From Amycolatopsis echigonensis (GTDB lineage: Bacteria > Actinomycetota > Actinomycetes > Mycobacteriales > Pseudonocardiaceae): a stretch of DNA of 64,000 nt. Positions 42,464-51,050 of the stretch are shown piece after piece. Position numbers and translations under genes: made by a program. The number at the start of each line of letters is the position of its first letter. The stretch's first letter is position 1. The notes beneath the pieces are model-generated. The model worked only from the letters and a program-made list of their open reading frames with translations, was not told the origin of the DNA and did not search any database. The stretch lies in assembly GCF_014174495.1 (NCBI RefSeq), contig NZ_JACJHR010000005.1:62001-126000 (forward strand), given 5' to 3'.

Positions 42464-42501
42464 AAGCCGACCATCCGGAGCCTCGGGTGGCCGGCTTTTC
42501 G
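42464..42501 (+). terminator. terminator after the GH13 operon
   Basis: Arms AAGCCG.CCATCCG and CGGGTGG.CGGCTT with a 5-6-nt loop and a TTTTCG tail, one mismatch and one wobble pair, 11 bp after the stop. It separates the alpha-glucan operon from the fucosidase gene. Confidence 0.7.
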
Positions 42502-42655
42502 CGTTGCCCCGCTGAGCGGGATCTCCTTGACAGCACTCCCGTGCACGCCGACGATGATTCATCAGATGTATCGGCCGCTCGTTCGCTCGATTTCCCTGAT
42601 GATCCAGAAATTCCCCGCCAGGCATCGGACCACTGGACTTCACCGTGGAGGTTCC

Positions 42656-45007
42656 ATGACGACCTATCCTCGTCGGCACGCACTCGGCATGGCACTCGGC
42701 GGCGTGGTGCTGCTCGGACTGCCGGGCACCGCGGCAGCGGCGAGCGGGACGGCGCGGCCGGTGGTCGCGGACGGGTCGGGCACGCCGGTCGTGCCGCCGC
42801 CTCCGCCGGTGCCCGTCGCGCTGGACGCGTGGTTCGACAACGACGGCATCGACTCCGCGAGCGCGCACGACGGGAACTTCGACGGTTCCGGCTACACCTT
42901 CCCGGCGGAACAGATCCCGGCGGGCAGCACGGTCACCGCGGGCGGGGTGCCGTATCTGCTCGGCTCGGCGGCGGCCGGGGCCAAGAACAACGTCGTCGCG
43001 CTCGGCCAGCGCATCGACCTGCCGAAGGGCCGGTACTACGGCGCGGCGTTCCTCGTCGCGTGCAGCTACGGAAGCACCGGAGGCGATGCGACCGTCCACT
43101 ACGCCGACGGCAGTACCAGCACCGCCACTCTGTCCGGCTCCGACTGGTACGGCTCCGGCGGTGCCGTCGTCTCGACCTTCCGCTACGGCCCGGGCGGCAG
43201 CACCGACCAGAACCCGGTGTCGATCGGCACCGCGCAGGTGTGGATCGACCCTGCCCGCGAAGCGGTCGCGCTGACCCTGCCCAAGACCGCGTCGCCGGCG
43301 GCGAATGTGGCGAGCCTGCACGTGTTCGCCTTGACGCTGCAACCGGTCGCGCAAGGCCGTTCGGCGACGGTCCTCGACGCCCGGGCGACCGCGAATCTCC
43401 TGCAGGACGGCGGTCCGCAGGCGGTCGAGGCGACGATCGTCAACACCGGCACCGTATGGCTCGAAACGCGCGACCGGATCACCGTCACGCTCGACGTCCC
43501 GGGCGGCCAGGTGCGCACTCCCGCGCCGATCCCCCGCCTCGCGCCGGGCGAACAGACCACGGTGCGGCTCGGCCTGGTCCCCGACCGCGGCCTGCCCGCG
43601 GGAACGCCCGCCACCGGCCGGATCCGCGTGCTCTCCGACCGGTCGACGATCGCCACGCGGAGCCTGCCGGTCCCGCTCGGCATCCCGGATTTCCGGCCGA
43701 CCGACGCGTCGCTGTCGACGCACCGCGCGCCGTATTGGTTCTGCGACGCCAAATTCGGGATCTTCATCCACTGGGGCGTATACTCGGTGCCCGCGTGGGC
43801 TCCGGTCGGGCAGCAGTACGCCGAGTGGTACTGGAACAACCAGCAAGATCCGAACGGCCCCACCTACGCCTACCACGCCAAGACCTACGGCGAGTCGTTC
43901 GTCTACGACGACTTCATCCCGAAGTTCACCGCCGCGCGGTTCGATCCGCGTTCATGGGTGCAGCTGATCGAGGACGCGGGCGCGCAGTACTACGTGCTCA
44001 CGTCCAAGCACCACGACGGATTCGCCTTGTGGGACACCAAAGTCAGCGGCCGCAACGCGAAGAAGCTCGGGCCGCGCCGCGACCTCGTCGCCGACCTGTT
44101 CGCCGCCTCGCGCACGTACACGCCGGGCCTGCGCAACGGCCTGTACTTCTCGCTGCCGGAATGGTTCAACCCGGACAACCCGTGGATGGGCCACGCGCCG
44201 CGCAATCCGTACACCGGCGCGCCGGTGCCCTACACCGGCTACACCGCCGGTCGCGATTTCGTGAAGGACCTTCAGGCGCCGCAGGTGCTTGAGCTGATCT
44301 CCGGCTTCGACCCGGACGTGCTGTGGTTCGACATCGGCGGGGTGAACGACAGCCGCGACGTGCTTACCGAGTACTTCAACCGGGCCAAGAACCGGCGCCG
44401 ACCCAAGGACGTCACGTACAACGACCGCGGCGGCATCCCGGACCACGACTTCACCACGCCCGAGTACACGACGTACCCGAACACGGTCGTCGCGAAGTGG
44501 GAGTCGAGCCGGGGTCTCGACCCGTTTTCCTACGGCTACAACCGCGCGACGCCGGACGACAAGTACATGACGACCGACGACGTGGTGCACACGCTGGTCG
44601 ACGTGGTGTCGAAGAACGGCAACTTCCTGCTGGACATCGGCCCCGACTTCGACGGCACCATCCCGGCCGTGATGCAGCAGCGGCTGCGCGAGACCGGGGA
44701 GTGGCTGCGCACCAACGGGGAAGCGATCTACGGGACCACTTACTGGTCGCGAATGGCCCAGCTCGGCGACCTGCGCTTTACCGTGAAGCCCGGCTCGGCG
44801 TTCTACCTCATGTCGCTCGTCGCGCCCGGCTCGCAGCTCGTGGTCGACGCCCCGGTCCCGATCCGCCCCGGCGACCGGATGAGCATGCTCGGCTACGGCG
44901 GCCCGCTGCACTGGAGTCAGAGCGACGGACGCTTGGTGATCGACGTTCCGGCGGCGGCGCGTGCGGCCGGGAAGCACGCGTGGGTGTTCAAAGTGGACTG
45001 GCGCTGA
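42656..45007 (+). CDS. secreted GH29 alpha-L-fucosidase
   Basis: A 783-residue enzyme. The N-terminus has RRHALGMALGGVVLLGLPG then AAAA, a Tat-like or Sec signal. Residues ~50-350 are beta-rich accessory modules, possibly carbohydrate-binding. The C-terminal half is GH29: KFGIFIHWGVYSVPAWAP, YYVLTSKHHDGFALWDTKVS, and VLWFDIGGVND with nucleophile Asp559. It removes terminal alpha-L-fucose. ATG 42656 has a GTGGAGG ribosome binding site. A terminator separates it from the alpha-glucan operon, so it is an independent unit. The 3' end overlaps the convergent CBS-domain gene by 20 bp. Confidence 0.92.
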   Translation: MTTYPRRHALGMALGGVVLLGLPGTAAAASGTARPVVADGSGTPVVPPPPPVPVALDAWFDNDGIDSASAHDGNFDGSGYTFPAEQIPAGSTVTAGGVPYLLGSAAAGAKNNVVALGQRIDLPKGRYYGAAFLVACSYGSTGGDATVHYADGSTSTATLSGSDWYGSGGAVVSTFRYGPGGSTDQNPVSIGTAQVWIDPAREAVALTLPKTASPAANVASLHVFALTLQPVAQGRSATVLDARATANLLQDGGPQAVEATIVNTGTVWLETRDRITVTLDVPGGQVRTPAPIPRLAPGEQTTVRLGLVPDRGLPAGTPATGRIRVLSDRSTIATRSLPVPLGIPDFRPTDASLSTHRAPYWFCDAKFGIFIHWGVYSVPAWAPVGQQYAEWYWNNQQDPNGPTYAYHAKTYGESFVYDDFIPKFTAARFDPRSWVQLIEDAGAQYYVLTSKHHDGFALWDTKVSGRNAKKLGPRRDLVADLFAASRTYTPGLRNGLYFSLPEWFNPDNPWMGHAPRNPYTGAPVPYTGYTAGRDFVKDLQAPQVLELISGFDPDVLWFDIGGVNDSRDVLTEYFNRAKNRRRPKDVTYNDRGGIPDHDFTTPEYTTYPNTVVAKWESSRGLDPFSYGYNRATPDDKYMTTDDVVHTLVDVVSKNGNFLLDIGPDFDGTIPAVMQQRLRETGEWLRTNGEAIYGTTYWSRMAQLGDLRFTVKPGSAFYLMSLVAPGSQLVVDAPVPIRPGDRMSMLGYGGPLHWSQSDGRLVIDVPAAARAAGKHAWVFKVDWR

Positions 45008-45449
45008 TCCCGGAGGTGGCGGCCCGGCCGGCGTTCTCCGCGCCCCGGGCCGCCACATCCGCGTCCGAACAGAACCCGCGGCCACTGCGCTTCAAGCACA
45101 ACAGGCCCAGCAACTGCCCGTTCCCGTCCACCACCGCCAGCCTGCGCCGGGACATGCTCAGCCACGTCGCGTACAGATCCGCCTCCGGGCTGACCACCCG
45201 GCCGGTCAGCCGACCCGCCCGATGAGCCGGAAGGGCGTCCGGCAGCCCCTCCAGATCCGGCCGTTCCACGACGCCCAGCAGCGTTTCCCCGGAGACGACC
45301 AGCGCAGCGTGCACGTGATCGTCCTCGAAGAGCGCGCGCACCTCGCCGACCGTCGCCGACGCGACGAGCACCTTCGGCGCCCGGAGCATCGCCTCGCCGA
45401 CGGTCGACGCGCCGCGGAAATCCGGTTCGGTCACTTCGGGTTGTTCCAC
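44988..45449 (-). CDS. CBS-domain protein
   Basis: A 153-residue protein with two CBS motifs, residues ~15-70 (ASTVGEAMLRAPKVLVASAT, AALVVSGETLLGVVERPDLE) and ~85-125 (DLYATWLSMSRRRLAVVDGN, GQLLGLLCLKRSG). CBS pairs bind adenosyl ligands. It overlaps the upstream small gene by 19 bp and is the last gene of a PucR-headed chain. The end overlaps the fucosidase gene on the other strand. Confidence 0.88.
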   Translation of the reverse strand: MEQPEVTEPDFRGASTVGEAMLRAPKVLVASATVGEVRALFEDDHVHAALVVSGETLLGVVERPDLEGLPDALPAHRAGRLTGRVVSPEADLYATWLSMSRRRLAVVDGNGQLLGLLCLKRSGRGFCSDADVAARGAENAGRAATSGISASPL

Positions 45450-45613
45450 TCCGCGTCAGCCTGGTCTTCCGCCTTCGTGCGCTCCCGCGCCAGTTCCAGC
45501 GCCCGCCGCGCGGTGGCCTCGTCCGGGTACGGGCCGAGCCGGTCCACGCCGCGCGACTGGCGGCCGCGCTCGACCTCGTTCGTGCGCGTGTTGTAGTACC
45601 ACTCGTCAGGCAT
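45431..45613 (-). CDS. SPOR-like small protein, 60 aa
   Basis: A 60-residue protein, EWYYNTRTNEVERGRQSRGV, DRLGPYPDEATARRALELAR, rich in charged residues. The pattern WYYNxxTGEVExG...GPYPTREEA resembles small actinobacterial proteins annotated as SPOR-domain-like. It overlaps PucR's 3' end by 8 bp and the CBS gene's 5' end by 19 bp, so it is translationally coupled within the operon. Confidence 0.78.
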   Translation of the reverse strand: MPDEWYYNTRTNEVERGRQSRGVDRLGPYPDEATARRALELARERTKAEDQADAEWNNPK

Positions 45614-46805
45614 CGTCAGCTCCCAAGAGAATCGAGCGCGCCGAATCGACCCGCAGCGCCTGCATCGCGGTGACCAGTTCGGCCAGGTCCCGCGGGTCGG
45701 TCAGCGACCGGTCGGTGAGTTCCCGGATCCGGCGCAACCGGTACCGGACGGTGTTGGCGTGGCAGTGCAGGACCTGCCCCGCGCGTTCGGACGAACCGCC
45801 GTGCGCGAAGTACGCGTTCAGGGTCTCCAGCAGCACGTCGCGTTCCTCGGCGGGCAGTTCGAGCACCGCGCCGAAGACCTGCTCCCCCAGCCGGCGGCCC
45901 TCGTCCGGATCGTAGGCGACGAACGCGGCCAGCGGGCTCGGATCGAACGCGCGGACCTCGCCGCGCTCCGGCGGGATGCGGGACAGCGCGGTCCGCGCCA
46001 GGTGGACCGCGCGCGGAGTATCGGTCAGCGAGCGGAACAGCGGGCTGACGCCGGTGCGCGCCAGCGCCAGTTCGCGCAGCAGCGCGAGCATCGCGTCGTA
46101 TTGCTCCTCGCGCAGCGACACCACCCCGGCTTGCAGCGTCGGCGAGAGGTGCCACGCCGACACGATGCCGAGCTGGCCGAGCCGCCTCTCGACGCCGACC
46201 AGGCTCTCCTCGGCCAGCCCGCGCGTTTCGGCGGCGACCACGGCCAGCTTGCCGTCCAGCGACAGGCCGAGCAGCCGTCCCGCCTCCCACGGCCCGGAAT
46301 CGGACCCGCGCTGGCCGGTCAGCAGTGCCTCGGCCAGCGCCGATCGCCGCCGCTGCTGCGCGACCAGCAGTTCCGCGCTCGCCGCCCGGTACGCCTCGGT
46401 CACGCGGACCGCGTGCTCGTCGGTGACCTGCCACAGCAGGCTCGCGACGTCGATCAGCACGTCCGTGCTTCCCGTTTCGCGGGCGCGGCCCACCAGCAGG
46501 TCCCACAGCATCGCGCAGGCGATCCGGTACACCTGCAGCACCTCGGGCAGCGGCGCGCCCTGATGCGCGCGACGGCGGCCGGTCTCCTTCGGCGCGCGCT
46601 GGTCCGGAGCCTCGCCGCCGCTGAGCGCGTCGACCATGAACCGGAGGTTCACCGCGATCGAGCGGTGCAGATCGGCGCGCGGGACGATCTTCTCGTCCCG
46701 GTACATCGCGATCCGCTCGCAGCTCGCCGCGCAGACGTCGTCGATCAGCCGGGGCAGCCGGTCGTCGGCCCAGGCGACGAGTTCGGTCAGGGCGGCGGTC
46801 CGCAC
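45606..46805 (-). CDS. PucR family helix-turn-helix regulator
   Basis: A 399-residue regulator. The N-terminal part (residues ~1-130, RTAALTELVAWADDRLPRLI) is RsbRD-like sensor sequence. The middle part (~160-290) is the PucR GGDEF-like domain. The C-terminal HTH is LLETLNAYFAHGGSSERAGQ, VLHCHANTVRYRLRRIRELT. GTG 46805 has a GGGAGGA ribosome binding site; GTG 46829 is an alternative. It faces the FdhF/YdeP-type oxidoreductase. TTGTGG/CCACAA half-sites in the shared gap suggest a binding site. Confidence 0.92.
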   Translation of the reverse strand: MRTAALTELVAWADDRLPRLIDDVCAASCERIAMYRDEKIVPRADLHRSIAVNLRFMVDALSGGEAPDQRAPKETGRRRAHQGAPLPEVLQVYRIACAMLWDLLVGRARETGSTDVLIDVASLLWQVTDEHAVRVTEAYRAASAELLVAQQRRRSALAEALLTGQRGSDSGPWEAGRLLGLSLDGKLAVVAAETRGLAEESLVGVERRLGQLGIVSAWHLSPTLQAGVVSLREEQYDAMLALLRELALARTGVSPLFRSLTDTPRAVHLARTALSRIPPERGEVRAFDPSPLAAFVAYDPDEGRRLGEQVFGAVLELPAEERDVLLETLNAYFAHGGSSERAGQVLHCHANTVRYRLRRIRELTDRSLTDPRDLAELVTAMQALRVDSARSILLGADDA

Positions 46806-46911
46806 AGCGCTTTCCTCCCGGTCGGCCACGCCCCGGATGCTACCCGCGCCCCGCGCCCGACGCCCGCGCGGATTTCCCGCCGCGGACCCGACCGCCGATT
46901 TCCCGGGGATT

Positions 46912-46949
46912 TTGTGGGCGGTCACAGAATTGTTTGTCGCCGTCCACAA
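46912..46949. promoter_or_regulatory. TTGTGG / CCACAA dyad between PucR and FdhF-like genes
   Basis: TTGTGG (46912-46917) and CCACAA (46944-46949) are inverted half-sites 26 nt apart, with an ACA..TGT pair between them. A compact version of the same dyad occurs upstream of the FUSC gene at 50436-50451. A shared regulator such as PucR is plausible. Confidence 0.45.
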
Positions 46950-47042
46950 TAGGGCTGGTCGCGCTCCCCGCCCGGATGCCCGGCTCGGGCCGCCGTGCTT
47001 GAATAAGGAAAGAGAAGCACAATTCCGGGCGAGAGGGCGACG

Positions 47043-49313
47043 GTGGACGAGCAGCGCGAGGACCAGCCGGAGTTCAAGCCGTATCACCATCCCGCCGCGG
47101 GCTGGGGCGCGGCGAAAAGCGTGACGCAGTTCCTGGTCCGGGAACGGGAACTGGTGGCCGGTCCGCGCGCGATCGTGAAGATGAACCACGAAAACGGCGG
47201 ATTCGACTGCCCCGGTTGCGCCTGGCCGGACGACACCAAGGGCCTGCATCTCGACATTTGCGAAAACGGGATCAAGCACGTCACCTGGGAGATGACGCGG
47301 AAACGCGTCGGCGCGGAATTCTTCGCCGCGCACCCCGTGTCCGAACTGGACAGCTGGAGCGACACCGCGCTGGAGGCGCAAGGCCGGCTGACCGAACCGC
47401 TGCGCTACGACGAGCGGACCGACCGGTACGTGCCGATCTCGTGGGAGGAGGCGTTCGACCTGGTCGGAGCCACGCTGCGCGGCCTCGACTCGCCCGACCA
47501 GGCGGCGTTCTACACGTCCGGGCGGCTCGGCAACGAGGCGACGTTCCTGTACCAGCTGTGGGCGCGGGAGTTCGGCACGAACAACCTGCCGGACTGCTCG
47601 AACATGTGCCACGAGGCCAGCGGCCGCGCGCTGCAAGCGGCCCTCGGCACCGGCAAGGGCACCGCGGACATCCACGACTGGGAAGCCGCCGACGCGCTGT
47701 TCATCATGGGCGTCAACGCGGCGTCGAACGCGCCCCGGATGCTCACCGCGCTCGCCGAAGCGCACCGGCGCGGCGCGCAAATCGTGCACGTCAACCCGCT
47801 GGTCGAGGCCGGGGCCACGCGCACGATCATCCCGCACGACTTCGCCCGGATGGCGACCTTCCGCGCGACCCCGACGTCCACGCTCAACCTGCAGCCGCGC
47901 ATCGGCGGCGACCTGGCGTTCCTCCGGGGAATGGCGAAAGCGCTGCTGGAGATGGCGGAAACCGATCCCGAGGCGATCGACTCGGCATTCCTGGAGACCT
48001 ACACCACCGGCGTCGAGAAGTACCGCGTCGTCTGCGAAACCACGTCCTGGGCCGACCTGGAGCGGCAGTCCGGACTGACCGAGGCCGAAATCCGCGCGGC
48101 GGCGAAGATCTACCGCGAAGCGGACCGGTCGGTCATCAGCTGGTGCCTCGGCGTGACCCAGCACGAGCACGGCGTCGACACGGTCCGCGAGATCGTGAAC
48201 CTGTTGCTGCTGCGCGGAAACATCGGCCGCCCCGGGACCGGGCCGTCGCCCGTGCGCGGGCACAGCAACGTGCAGGGCAACCGCACGTGCGGCATCGACC
48301 ACCGCCCGGAGCCGGAGTTCCTCGACCGGCTCGCCGAGGTCTGCGGCATCGACCCGCCGCGGCACCACGGGCTCGACACGGTCGGCGCCATCGAGGCGAT
48401 GCACCGCGGCGACGTGCGGGTGTTCGTCGGCATGGGCGGCAACTTCGCCCTCGCCGCGCCCGACACCCCCTACACCGCGGCCGCATTGCGCAAGTGCGAA
48501 CTCACCGTGCAGGTCAGCACCAAGCTCAACCGCAGCCACCTCGAACACGGCAAGCAGGCGCTGATCCTCCCCTGCCTCGGCCGGACGGAAAAGGACTTCC
48601 AAGCGGCCGGCCCGCAGTCGACGTCGGTCGAAGACGCGATGAGCATGGTCCACCTGTCCACCGGCATGAAGAAGCCCGCGTCGCCGCACCTGCTGTCCGA
48701 GCCCGCGATCATCGCCGGGATGGCGAGCGCGACGCTGCCGGACAGCGCGACGCCGTGGGCGGACTACGTCGGCGACTACGACCGGATCCGCGACACCATG
48801 GCACGCGTGCTGGACGGTTTCGAGGACTTCAACACCCGGGTCCGGGAGCCGCTGGGCTTCCGCATCCATCAGGCCGCGCGCGAACGGGTCTTCCACACGC
48901 CGTCCGGGCGCGCCGAGTTCTCGACCGCGGACCTGCCGGACGTCGTGCCCGCCGCCGGCACGCTGGCGCTCGGCACGATGCGCTCGCACGACCAGTGGAA
49001 CACGACGATCTATTCGGACGACGACCGTTACCGCGGCATCAAGAACCTCCGCACGCTGGTGTTCCTGAACGCCGACGACATGCGCGACCGCGGCCTGAGC
49101 GAGTTCGACGAGGTCGACATCACGGCCACCGCGAAGGACGGCACGAAGCGTTCGGTGCGGCGCTACCGGGCGATTCCGTACGACATCCCGCGCGGCTGCG
49201 CGGCCGGCTACATGCCGGAAATGAACGTCCTGTGCGCGATCGGCGATTACAGCACGCAGAGCGATCAGCCGTTGATGAAGCACCTGAAGGTCACGGTCGA
49301 GCGCTCCGCGTAA
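47043..49313 (+). CDS. FdhF/YdeP family molybdopterin oxidoreductase
   Basis: A 756-residue molybdenum-type oxidoreductase of the YdeP branch, with GGFDCPGCAWPDDT, FYTSGRLGNEATFLYQLWAR, NLPDCSNMCHEASGRAL (the metal-ligand region), GNIGRPGTGPSPVRGHSNVQ and the C-terminal molydopterin-binding block. YdeP homologues are linked to acid or formate/oxidative stress, with unknown substrate. GTG start 47043. No accessory Fe-S or membrane subunit is adjacent. The end overlaps the convergent FUSC gene by 23 bp. Confidence 0.92.
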   Translation: MDEQREDQPEFKPYHHPAAGWGAAKSVTQFLVRERELVAGPRAIVKMNHENGGFDCPGCAWPDDTKGLHLDICENGIKHVTWEMTRKRVGAEFFAAHPVSELDSWSDTALEAQGRLTEPLRYDERTDRYVPISWEEAFDLVGATLRGLDSPDQAAFYTSGRLGNEATFLYQLWAREFGTNNLPDCSNMCHEASGRALQAALGTGKGTADIHDWEAADALFIMGVNAASNAPRMLTALAEAHRRGAQIVHVNPLVEAGATRTIIPHDFARMATFRATPTSTLNLQPRIGGDLAFLRGMAKALLEMAETDPEAIDSAFLETYTTGVEKYRVVCETTSWADLERQSGLTEAEIRAAAKIYREADRSVISWCLGVTQHEHGVDTVREIVNLLLLRGNIGRPGTGPSPVRGHSNVQGNRTCGIDHRPEPEFLDRLAEVCGIDPPRHHGLDTVGAIEAMHRGDVRVFVGMGGNFALAAPDTPYTAAALRKCELTVQVSTKLNRSHLEHGKQALILPCLGRTEKDFQAAGPQSTSVEDAMSMVHLSTGMKKPASPHLLSEPAIIAGMASATLPDSATPWADYVGDYDRIRDTMARVLDGFEDFNTRVREPLGFRIHQAARERVFHTPSGRAEFSTADLPDVVPAAGTLALGTMRSHDQWNTTIYSDDDRYRGIKNLRTLVFLNADDMRDRGLSEFDEVDITATAKDGTKRSVRRYRAIPYDIPRGCAAGYMPEMNVLCAIGDYSTQSDQPLMKHLKVTVERSA

Positions 49314-50346
49314 GACCAGCGGTCCGGCACGGGGCACGGACGAGCACCGCCGCCCCGATGCCGGCCGCGACCCCGACCAGCGTGTCCGCCACCCGCGCCG
49401 TCAGCAGCGTCACCGGTGCGGCGGGTGCGGCCAGTTCCGTCATCACCAGGATCAGCGGAGTGAAAAACCCCAGAGCGATCCCGTAATGCCGGGACATGAA
49501 CAACTCCGTCGGGAACAGCAGCAGGATCACCGCCAACGCCAGCGGCGCGGCTCCGAATCCCGGCAACAACAGCAAAGCCGTCACGACCAGACCGGCCAGC
49601 GTCCCGAGAACCCGGTGCGCACTGCGGTCCAGCACCCGGCGCAGACCCGGATGCAAACGGCTGCGCGGGTCGGCCGCCGCCAGCGGAACCGCCGCCGAGG
49701 CCATCGCCCAGTTCGCGTGGTCCATGCCGAGCAGCAGCCCGGCCGCGCCCGCGGCCGCGATCGCCACCGCGTACCGGCCGGCGTGCACCACGGCGCACGC
49801 GGCACCGCACCCCGGCGCGCACGGCGGCGTCCCCGTCGCGGGCGCGGCCCGACGTCCCGGACCAGTCAGTCCAATGAGGACACACCCGGCGATCGTGCCC
49901 GCGCACAAGGCGATTCCGGCCCACGGTTCGACCCGTCCGGCCGGCACCAGCGCGATCGCACCGAGCGCGAAGATCCCGAAGAACGGCCCGCGCGGGCTCA
50001 GGTCCAGCCGGTTCGTCACCAGCGCACAGCCGAACGAGAACGCGGCCTCGGCGACCACCAGCAACCACGGCGGCGCGTGGCACGCCGAAAGCAGGACCCC
50101 CAGCGAGACGCCGCTCAGCAGTACGGCGCCGGCCTGAAGCTGGTGTCGCAAGCGAAGCGCACGCGACTCGGCGCGGCCGTACATTCCGGCGAAGGAACCG
50201 AACGCGGCGAAAATGATCAAGTCCGGGCGGCCCGCCGCGAGCAGCGCCAGCCCCGGAATCAGCAGCCCGGCCGCGACCCGGCCGGCGTGCCACCATTCGC
50301 CGCCGTCGAACGAGCGCGCGGCCGCGGCCGAGGTCGCCACCGGCAC
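49291..50346 (-). CDS. FUSC family membrane protein
   Basis: A 351-residue integral membrane protein with about nine hydrophobic helices: RVAAGLLIPGLALLAAGRPD, LIIFAAFGSFAGMYGRAESR, then VLGTLAGLVVTALLLLPGF and LILVMTELAAPAAPVTLLTA. It resembles the fusaric-acid/aromatic-acid exporter (FUSC) family. GTG 50346 has a GGAGG site six bases away. Its 3' end overlaps the FdhF-like gene. The TTGTGG-TGCC-CCACAA dyad lies about 90 bp upstream of the start. Confidence 0.88.
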   Translation of the reverse strand: MPVATSAAAARSFDGGEWWHAGRVAAGLLIPGLALLAAGRPDLIIFAAFGSFAGMYGRAESRALRLRHQLQAGAVLLSGVSLGVLLSACHAPPWLLVVAEAAFSFGCALVTNRLDLSPRGPFFGIFALGAIALVPAGRVEPWAGIALCAGTIAGCVLIGLTGPGRRAAPATGTPPCAPGCGAACAVVHAGRYAVAIAAAGAAGLLLGMDHANWAMASAAVPLAAADPRSRLHPGLRRVLDRSAHRVLGTLAGLVVTALLLLPGFGAAPLALAVILLLFPTELFMSRHYGIALGFFTPLILVMTELAAPAAPVTLLTARVADTLVGVAAGIGAAVLVRAPCRTAGLTRSARP

Positions 50347-50435
50347 CCTGTCCTCCGCTTGATGGTTCTGACGTCGCGTTACCGGGATCGGCCGGTCGTC
50401 CCACAATACCCGCGCCAACGGCGGCGACGGCCCAG

Positions 50436-50451
50436 ATTGTGGTGCCCCACA
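50436..50451. promoter_or_regulatory. compact TTGTGG dyad upstream of FUSC gene
   Basis: TTGTGG, 4-nt spacer, CCACAA; perfect 6-bp arms. It is 90 bp upstream of the FUSC start, with another CCCACAATA half-site around 50400. It shares the half-site seen between PucR and FdhF-like genes. Confidence 0.45.
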
Positions 50452-50625
50452 ACGAAGTTTGCGCCGGTCGTCAATCCGCGAGACGACGCCGGAGACCGCG
50501 ACCGCACGGCACTCTTGGCGGGAGACGTGGTACTCACTGCCGCTCGCGCGACGGTCCTCGCGGGTTCCGGCGCATGCTCTTCCTGCTAACGGACAAGAGA
50601 CCACCAGCAGCCACGGGAGCCTCCA

Positions 50626-50928
50626 GTGAGACGCACCAGAATCGCTCTCTTCGCCCTGACCGTCCTCTGCGCCGCGAGTGTCAGCTCCGCCGCCGCGTCG
50701 GCGAACCCACGACGAGCCGTCTTCGCCCTGTCCAGCACCGCCTTCGCCGACGGCGGGCTGATCCCCAAGGTCCACGACTGCGCGAGCAGCGGCGACGGCG
50801 ACCCCGAGAGTCGCCGCCGCTGGCCTGGTCCAGAGCTCCCGGGGAGGGCCAGCTCGTCCACCCGGGCCGCCGAGACCGCGATCGGCGCGGCCACCGTCGC
50901 GACCGCTTTGCTTCGCGGCACCTCGTGA
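50626..50928 (+). pseudogene. truncated secreted YbhB/PEBP-like protein with frameshift
   Basis: The start is good: GTG 50626, with a signal peptide (RIALFALTVLCAASVSSAAA) and mature FALSSTAFADGGLIPKVHDC, the beginning of the YbhB/YbcL PEBP fold. The next expected segment, SPPLAWSRAPGEGQL, is in another frame from ~50805. A two-base insertion (AG) around 50797-50803 explains the shift. After that the fold is lost in all frames. The printed frame ends at 50928 in non-PEBP sequence. It is probably a dead gene. Confidence 0.65.
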
Positions 50929-51050
50929 CCGGTGCCGGAGCGCGGTTTCCAGCGCGCTCAGAAGAGCATTCCCGGTGATCGGCTGCGTGCGGAGCGGAGC
51001 GGACGGAAACTCCCGCGACACGGACAAAAGCCATGCGGAATACTCCCCTG

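Noticed and set aside
45606..49337. 1243-aa minus-strand frame
   Set aside because: It is the PucR gene extended through the shadow of the FdhF-like gene; only 45606-46805 is supported.
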